A stretch of 21,494 nt of DNA from NCBI GenBank assembly GCA_041855735.1, contig JBHAEV010000192.1, forward strand, positions 1 to 21,494, given 5' to 3'. Made by a program: the position numbers and the translations under genes. The stretch is from CALALP01 sp041855735. GTDB taxonomy: Bacteria > Bacillota > Clostridia > Lachnospirales > Lachnospiraceae. Below, piece after piece: positions 18,901-21,494 of this stretch. Each line of letters starts with the position of its first letter. Position 1 is the stretch's first letter. The notes below the pieces were generated by a model. That model was given only the letters and a program-made list of their open reading frames with translations. It did no database searches and was not told the DNA's origin.

Positions 18901-19028
18901 AACATATACGTTTCACAATCCTTCCGGTTTTTGATGCTCTTTCGAAAGATATCTTCATCCCTCCAGAACTTTTCAACCTGAGCCTCACGTTCCACAAACT
19001 TTAAATCTGTAGGTACTTTTGTATACAT
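15915..19028 (-). CDS. ileS: Isoleucyl-tRNA synthetase, long (type 2, clostridial-like) form
   Basis: This class I synthetase charges tRNA-Ile and edits valine. It has 1037 residues, the length of the eukaryote-like type 2 form (the ordinary bacterial form is about 920). PHIGH is at 54-58 and KMSKS at 588-592. GWDTHGLPVE and the zinc-like PYCPRCGTPLSSHE segment fit the clostridial type 2 group. Other Cys pairs (CDCGHQH, CEKCKG) lie in the middle. The start at 19028 has AAGGAG eight bases upstream. It is preceded by a T-box leader, so expression should rise when tRNA-Ile is uncharged. Type 2 enzymes are often insensitive to mupirocin (family knowledge, not visible here). The protein is complete. 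Confidence 0.97.
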   Translation of the reverse strand: MYTKVPTDLKFVEREAQVEKFWRDEDIFRKSIKNRKDCETYMFYDGPPTANGKPHIGHVLTRVIKDMIPRYRTMKGFKVPRKAGWDTHGLPVELEVERQLGLEGKEQIESYGLDPFIRKCKESVWTYKGMWEDFSGVVGFWADMENPYVTYENDFIESEWWALKRIWEKNLLYKGFKIVPYCPRCGTPLSSHEVAQGYKDVKEHSAIVRFKVKGEDAYFLAWTTTPWTLPSNVALCVNPHEDYVRVRHGEYTYIMAEALVGTVLEKDYEILERFKGKSIEYKEYEPLFDFVRTDKKAWFVTCDDYVTLTDGTGIVHQAPAFGEDDSRVGRKYDLPFVQLVDAKGEMTQETRWPGVFVKKADPLILEDLKAEGKLFSAPLFEHNYPHCWRCDTPLIYYARESWYIKMTAVKDDLIRNNNTIHWIPESIGKGRFGDWLENVQDWAISRNRYWGTPLNIWSCDCGHQHAIGSVEELRSMSDNCPTDIELHRPYIDDVTIRCEKCKGQMKRVPEVIDCWFDSGAMPFAQHHYPFENQDLFKAQFPADFICEAVDQTRGWFYSLLAISTLVFNEAPYKNVIVLGHVLDENGQKMSKSKGNSVDPMEALGTYGADAIRWYFCVNSAPWLPNRFYGKAVIEGQRKFMGTLWNTYAFYVLYAEIDQFDPSKYSLETSKLTVMDRWLLSKLNTLIQTVDGDLCQYRITEPARALQAFTEDLSNWYVRRCRERYWAKGMEEDKIAAYMTLYTALVTLSKLAAPFIPFMTEQIYQNLVVNFDADAPRSIHLCDYPIADENRIDKTLEENMDSVLEIVILGRAARNNANIKNRQPIGNMFIKSDLRLTEFYTDIIKEELNVKQLEYRDDVEDFVNYSFKPQLKTVGPKYGKHLAAIRASLSKLDGVAAMRELKQNGRLEFHYDGDIVSLTNEDLLIDVVKSDDFVTESDGKYSVVLDIRMTPQLLEEGFVREVISKVQTMRKEAGFEVTDHIRLYQTGNDEISRIIVANKETIQSETLADEIVLERSGGYSKEWSLNGLHATIGVEKIS

Positions 19029-19107
19029 ACATGTTACTCCTTCATTTTGATAAAAGCGGCCAAACCTTGTTTACGGAAGGATTTACCTTGGTAATCTTCG
19101 TGATAAA

Positions 19108-19367
19108 CAAAAAAGACCTCTCCTGCACAGGAGAAGACTCATCTTCTTAACCACCTTTTCAGATGCATAACGGTTTATGCAATGCCGTTAACGCGGGCAA
19201 CGTCTTAGCCTACACGATAAGCAGAAAGGATCTTTGTCCGTTTGTTCTTATCGATTCGGTAAGCGACTCGGGAATGATCTTCGGTCTGACTTTGCTGCCG
19301 GGCTTCCACCGCCCCCCGACTCTCTGTGTACATCCGTCAGACTTACTCTTTCCGTCCTTGTCTTTGT
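19108..19367 (-). ncRNA. T-box riboswitch (tRNA-Ile) in the ileS leader
   Basis: This leader RNA senses uncharged tRNA-Ile and switches between a terminator and an antiterminator. Visible parts are: GAGAG and a distal-loop motif GGTGGAAGCC in stem I; a likely ATC specifier at 19278-19276; the possible stem I base GTAAG/CTTAC; a stem III-like hairpin TAACGG/CCGTTA (19090-19068); and an antiterminator with AGG/CCT and GAAGA/TCTTC helices around a 7-base bulge TGGTTAA. The first four bases, TGGT, fit the tRNA ACCA end. The usual TGGNACC bulge is changed in its last three bases. The terminator overlaps the antiterminator. Confidence 0.85.
19109..19139 (-). terminator. T-box-controlled terminator before ileS
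   Basis: AGTCTTCTCCTG and CAGGAGAGGTCT form a stem with one mismatch and one wobble, followed by a run of six T. Its left arm shares the TCTTC and CCT bases needed for the antiterminator, so the two folds exclude each other. Confidence 0.85.
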
Positions 19368-19373
19368 ACCTGT

Positions 19374-19403
19374 ATTATACCGCCATGTTTGGACACTTGT
19401 CAA
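19374..19403 (-). promoter_or_regulatory. Promoter of the T-box/ileS unit
   Basis: Perfect -35 TTGACA (19403-19398) and perfect -10 TATAAT (19379-19374) with an 18-base spacer. Transcription should begin near 19367, just ahead of the T-box stem I. It lies downstream of the terminator at 19470-19499, so ileS starts a new unit. Confidence 0.88.
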
Positions 19404-19469
19404 GGTTTGGTCAAGATAATGTTCCATAAATATTAAGACTTTTTTCAGCATTGTCTGTAAAACAGGCAC

Positions 19470-19499
19470 AAAAAGAGCAGGCGCGCATTTCGCCTGCTC
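19470..19499 (-). terminator. Intrinsic terminator of the cell-wall-binding protein gene
   Basis: GAGCAGGCG and CGCCTGCTC form a perfect 9-bp GC-rich stem with a 7-base loop (AAATGCG), followed by five T. It lies 100 bases past the stop codon at 19600. Confidence 0.9.
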
Positions 19500-19535
19500 C
19501 GTACGCAGTAATAGTATAACCTCAAATACATTTCT

Positions 19536-19570
19536 CTTGTCAGCCTGTGTTCGCTTCGCAGGCCGACAAG
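19536..19570 (-). other. Extra hairpin just after the stop codon of the cell-wall-binding protein gene
   Basis: CTTGTCGGCCTG and CAGGCTGACAAG pair over 12 bp (one G-U) around an 11-base loop containing GCGAAGCGAAC. There is no U-tract behind it. It stands 36 bases before the true terminator. It may protect the mRNA 3' end or be a copy of a dispersed palindrome. Confidence 0.5.
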
Positions 19571-19599
19571 CGTTCCGGTGCTGTGCACCTTAAAAAGCA

Positions 19600-21494
19600 T
19601 TATTCCAATTCAATCAGCGGATAAAACGCCGAGCGGTCGGGAACTACGGTTTTCTTTACATCCGAAACCACTTTGATCGTTGCATTCGAAGAAACCGCTT
19701 CGGACTCCTCGATTGCATTTTCGATGGAATGATGACCATCGTTTGATGCATTCGTCGAATCTTCCGTGATTTTCTCTTTGGCAAATGCGGATTCAAGCGG
19801 TGAGAATACCGTCGTTTCCGTAATCAGCGCATGCGCTGTTGCAGAATCGGGAGCGACTTTCGATGAATCCGTATTCGATACCGTCAGGAAAAACTGCGTA
19901 TACGGCAGTGCTTCATCGACATAAATCAACCCCTCTTTCGGAGTCGGCTCCCAGACACCGCCGCCCGAGAGTGCATCCAGACCGGCAAACTCTTCGCCCG
20001 GGCCGATCAGCAACTCCTGATTGGCATTCGATACAATCGGACTTCCCGACTTCGATGTTTCTTTGATCCGGCTGTCCTGCTCATCCGCAGTTTTGCTGTC
20101 GGATTGCAAAGATCCATCCGCAGAGGAACCATCCGGTGAGACGGTTTCCTCTGTCAGCGTATGGATCGGCGATCCGGTATCTTTCACCAATGTGGCATTC
20201 GGCGAATCGGTAGCTTTTGCCGACACTCCACCTGTTGAAACGGCATCTTTTGCCGATGTGGCGATCGGCGGGTCACCAACGTTCACCGACGACGCCTTGA
20301 TCGAACCGGTATCATTCGCCGACGTATTGTTCGGCGAAAAGCTGCCGTTCGTCGACTCGAGTGCGGAACTTGAAGTATTCACACCCGAATCGGACTTTTG
20401 TGTGCTTTCTTTCTTTACGGACTTCAATTCTCCCAACGAGTTCGCATCCGTACTGAAATAATACTCTTTTCCCGTGATCGTTACCCATCCGGTGGCCATC
20501 TTTCCGAGATGTTCACCGTCCTGATGGAAGTAATAGCGCTTATTGTCGGCTGTTTTCAGCCATCCGGTCAACATGGCACCCTCCATGTCGGAACCGTCAT
20601 TTCGGAAATAGAAGAAATCGCCGTTGATCTTCTTCCATTCCAGTGCAAGTTCACCTTCGGAACTGTCTTTCGTTTCATTCAGGTAATAAAAACGCCCTTG
20701 CGAGTCTCTGAAAAATCCTGTTGTCATCTCACCCGCATGGTTAAAATGAAACCACGAATCATGTGTTCCCTGTGCCGTCGTTTTCGGTGTAAACACACGC
20801 ACCCATCGATCCGCCATCCGGACCCCGTCCACAAACAGAATCCATTTCGAGGAGGCGGAGTCGAATGTCCACTCTCCCTCCACGGTGTCTGCAGGAACCC
20901 GATGACCCTGAATGAATTTGTACCCGTTCAAGTTGTCCTTTTTTGCATCGGCATTCCCCGAACCGGATTGGTCCGTGTTGTTTTTCTCCGAATAGATATG
21001 GGTATCAATTTCACTCAAGTCTTGCTCATCCGGGGCCGACCCGATTGAAGTACTGTTCGAATTCTTCGTACCTCCTTGTTCGGGAGTTTGTTTCAGTCCT
21101 CCGTCATCCGGCTCTCGCGTCGGATACACATTGTGACTCGAATTTCCGGAATTTTGATTGTTTGCGTTCGGATTGATTTCAATCACCTTATCCTGGATTT
21201 GATAATGGTGCGTCGGTCCGAATTCATCCGGATCGAAGTCATGATTATCTTCGATCCCGGTGGCATCCGACGACAGAACTCCGCTTAACCAATCCGTAGT
21301 CATGGCGATTCCGTATCCGCTGTAGTTCACAATATTCTTAAAAGGATACAGGTCTCCATTAAACAAAAAGGAATTGTCCGCCGATTCCTTGCTTGCATTC
21401 TTGATGACGCCGACACCGATGGACTGTGCTGCCGTTTTACGATATAAGTACACAACATAGATCGGTTCCTTGCTGTACAGATAATAGGAACTCA
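19600..21494 (-). CDS. Secreted/surface protein with cell-wall (choline/glucan-type) binding repeats, 5' end outside window
   Basis: The frame is open at the right edge (no stop up to 21494), so the N-terminus and any signal peptide are missing. The GTG at 21453 has no reason to be the real start, because in-frame codons continue upstream. The visible part is about 630 residues. A polar Asn/Ser-rich linker lies before 20880. Next come about five cell-wall-binding repeats (about 20880-20430) with the aromatic/glycine pattern W.FN..GEM.TGF, FYFRNDGSDM, TGWLK, YYFHQDGE, TGWVTI. These bind choline or glucans in related proteins and hold the protein non-covalently to the wall. Then follow degenerate 11-residue repeats and an acidic C-terminus ending LIELE, without a sorting signal. 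The enzymatic or binding part, if any, is upstream of the window. Confidence 0.85.
   Translation of the reverse strand, partial: SSYYLYSKEPIYVVYLYRKTAAQSIGVGVIKNASKESADNSFLFNGDLYPFKNIVNYSGYGIAMTTDWLSGVLSSDATGIEDNHDFDPDEFGPTHHYQIQDKVIEINPNANNQNSGNSSHNVYPTREPDDGGLKQTPEQGGTKNSNSTSIGSAPDEQDLSEIDTHIYSEKNNTDQSGSGNADAKKDNLNGYKFIQGHRVPADTVEGEWTFDSASSKWILFVDGVRMADRWVRVFTPKTTAQGTHDSWFHFNHAGEMTTGFFRDSQGRFYYLNETKDSSEGELALEWKKINGDFFYFRNDGSDMEGAMLTGWLKTADNKRYYFHQDGEHLGKMATGWVTITGKEYYFSTDANSLGELKSVKKESTQKSDSGVNTSSSALESTNGSFSPNNTSANDTGSIKASSVNVGDPPIATSAKDAVSTGGVSAKATDSPNATLVKDTGSPIHTLTEETVSPDGSSADGSLQSDSKTADEQDSRIKETSKSGSPIVSNANQELLIGPGEEFAGLDALSGGGVWEPTPKEGLIYVDEALPYTQFFLTVSNTDSSKVAPDSATAHALITETTVFSPLESAFAKEKITEDSTNASNDGHHSIENAIEESEAVSSNATIKVVSDVKKTVVPDRSAFYPLIELE
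20092..20322 (-). repeat. Seven degenerate 33-bp (11-residue) tandem repeats
   Basis: After the wall-binding repeats the protein runs in 11-residue units: SANDTGSIKAS, SVNVGDPPIAT, SAKDAVSTGGV, SAKATDSPNAT, LVKDTGSPIHT, LTEETVSPDGS, SADGSLQSDSK. They are rich in S, T, A, D and P, fit an extended linker, and drift in sequence while keeping the length exactly. Several units share GCCGA/TTCGCC-type bases at DNA level. Confidence 0.7.

Noticed and set aside
1..21494. CRISPR array, tRNA, rRNA, insertion sequence or phage genes
   Set aside because: No regularly spaced direct repeats of CRISPR type, no tRNA/rRNA sequence, no transposase or integrase and no terminal inverted repeats were recognised on either strand. 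The only tandem repeats are protein-coding.

Overview
The window looks like chromosomal DNA from a low-to-mid GC member of the Bacillota, most likely a clostridial anaerobe. The supporting evidence is strong AGGAGG-type ribosome binding sites, a T-box leader on the isoleucyl-tRNA synthetase gene, a clostridial-type long IleRS, a class I ketol-acid reductoisomerase, and several surface proteins of Gram-positive type (Cna-B, FctA/Spy0128-like, Listeria-Bacteroides repeats, choline/glucan-binding repeats, an IPKTS sorting signal). No species can be named from the sequence alone. Every convincing gene is on the minus strand. The many plus-strand reading frames are shadows of these genes.

Layout, in direction of transcription (right to left). 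(1) 21494-19600: the C-terminal part of a secreted or surface protein with cell-wall-binding repeats followed by degenerate 11-residue repeats; it ends at a strong intrinsic terminator (19470-19499). (2) 19403-15915: a consensus promoter, a T-box riboswitch and ileS. (3) 15823-13358: glycogen phosphorylase, followed with overlap by (4) 13385-9945: a 1146-residue sortase-type surface protein. No terminator is visible between ileS, glgP and this protein, so they may share a transcript. (5) 9947-8102: a new promoter whose -35 box includes the stop codon of the surface gene, then ilvN, a previously unlabelled 32-codon hydrophobic peptide gene with its own good RBS, and ilvC, ending at a hairpin near 7980-8001. 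No ilvB is in the window. (6) 7921-1: a promoter, a roughly 215-base leader, and a giant adhesin-like gene of at least 2557 codons whose 3' end lies beyond the left edge.

How the parts work together: ileS and ilvN/ilvC belong to isoleucine supply and use. The T-box reads tRNA-Ile charging, and IlvN and IlvC act in branched-chain amino acid synthesis. The other theme is the cell envelope, with three unrelated surface-protein designs in 21 kb.

The most interesting structure is in the giant protein. Its Cna-B domains form a four-domain higher-order repeat (A-B-C-D, about 1.4 kb, two and a half copies). Only every second domain (A and C) keeps the Lys-Glu-Asn set needed for an internal isopeptide bond. 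The B and D domains have Val/Ile or Thr at the Lys position, and D also has Gln at the Glu position. The tandem FctA-like domains of the second surface protein show the same pattern (one with Lys, one without). The small membrane peptide between ilvN and ilvC is the other candidate for something undescribed.
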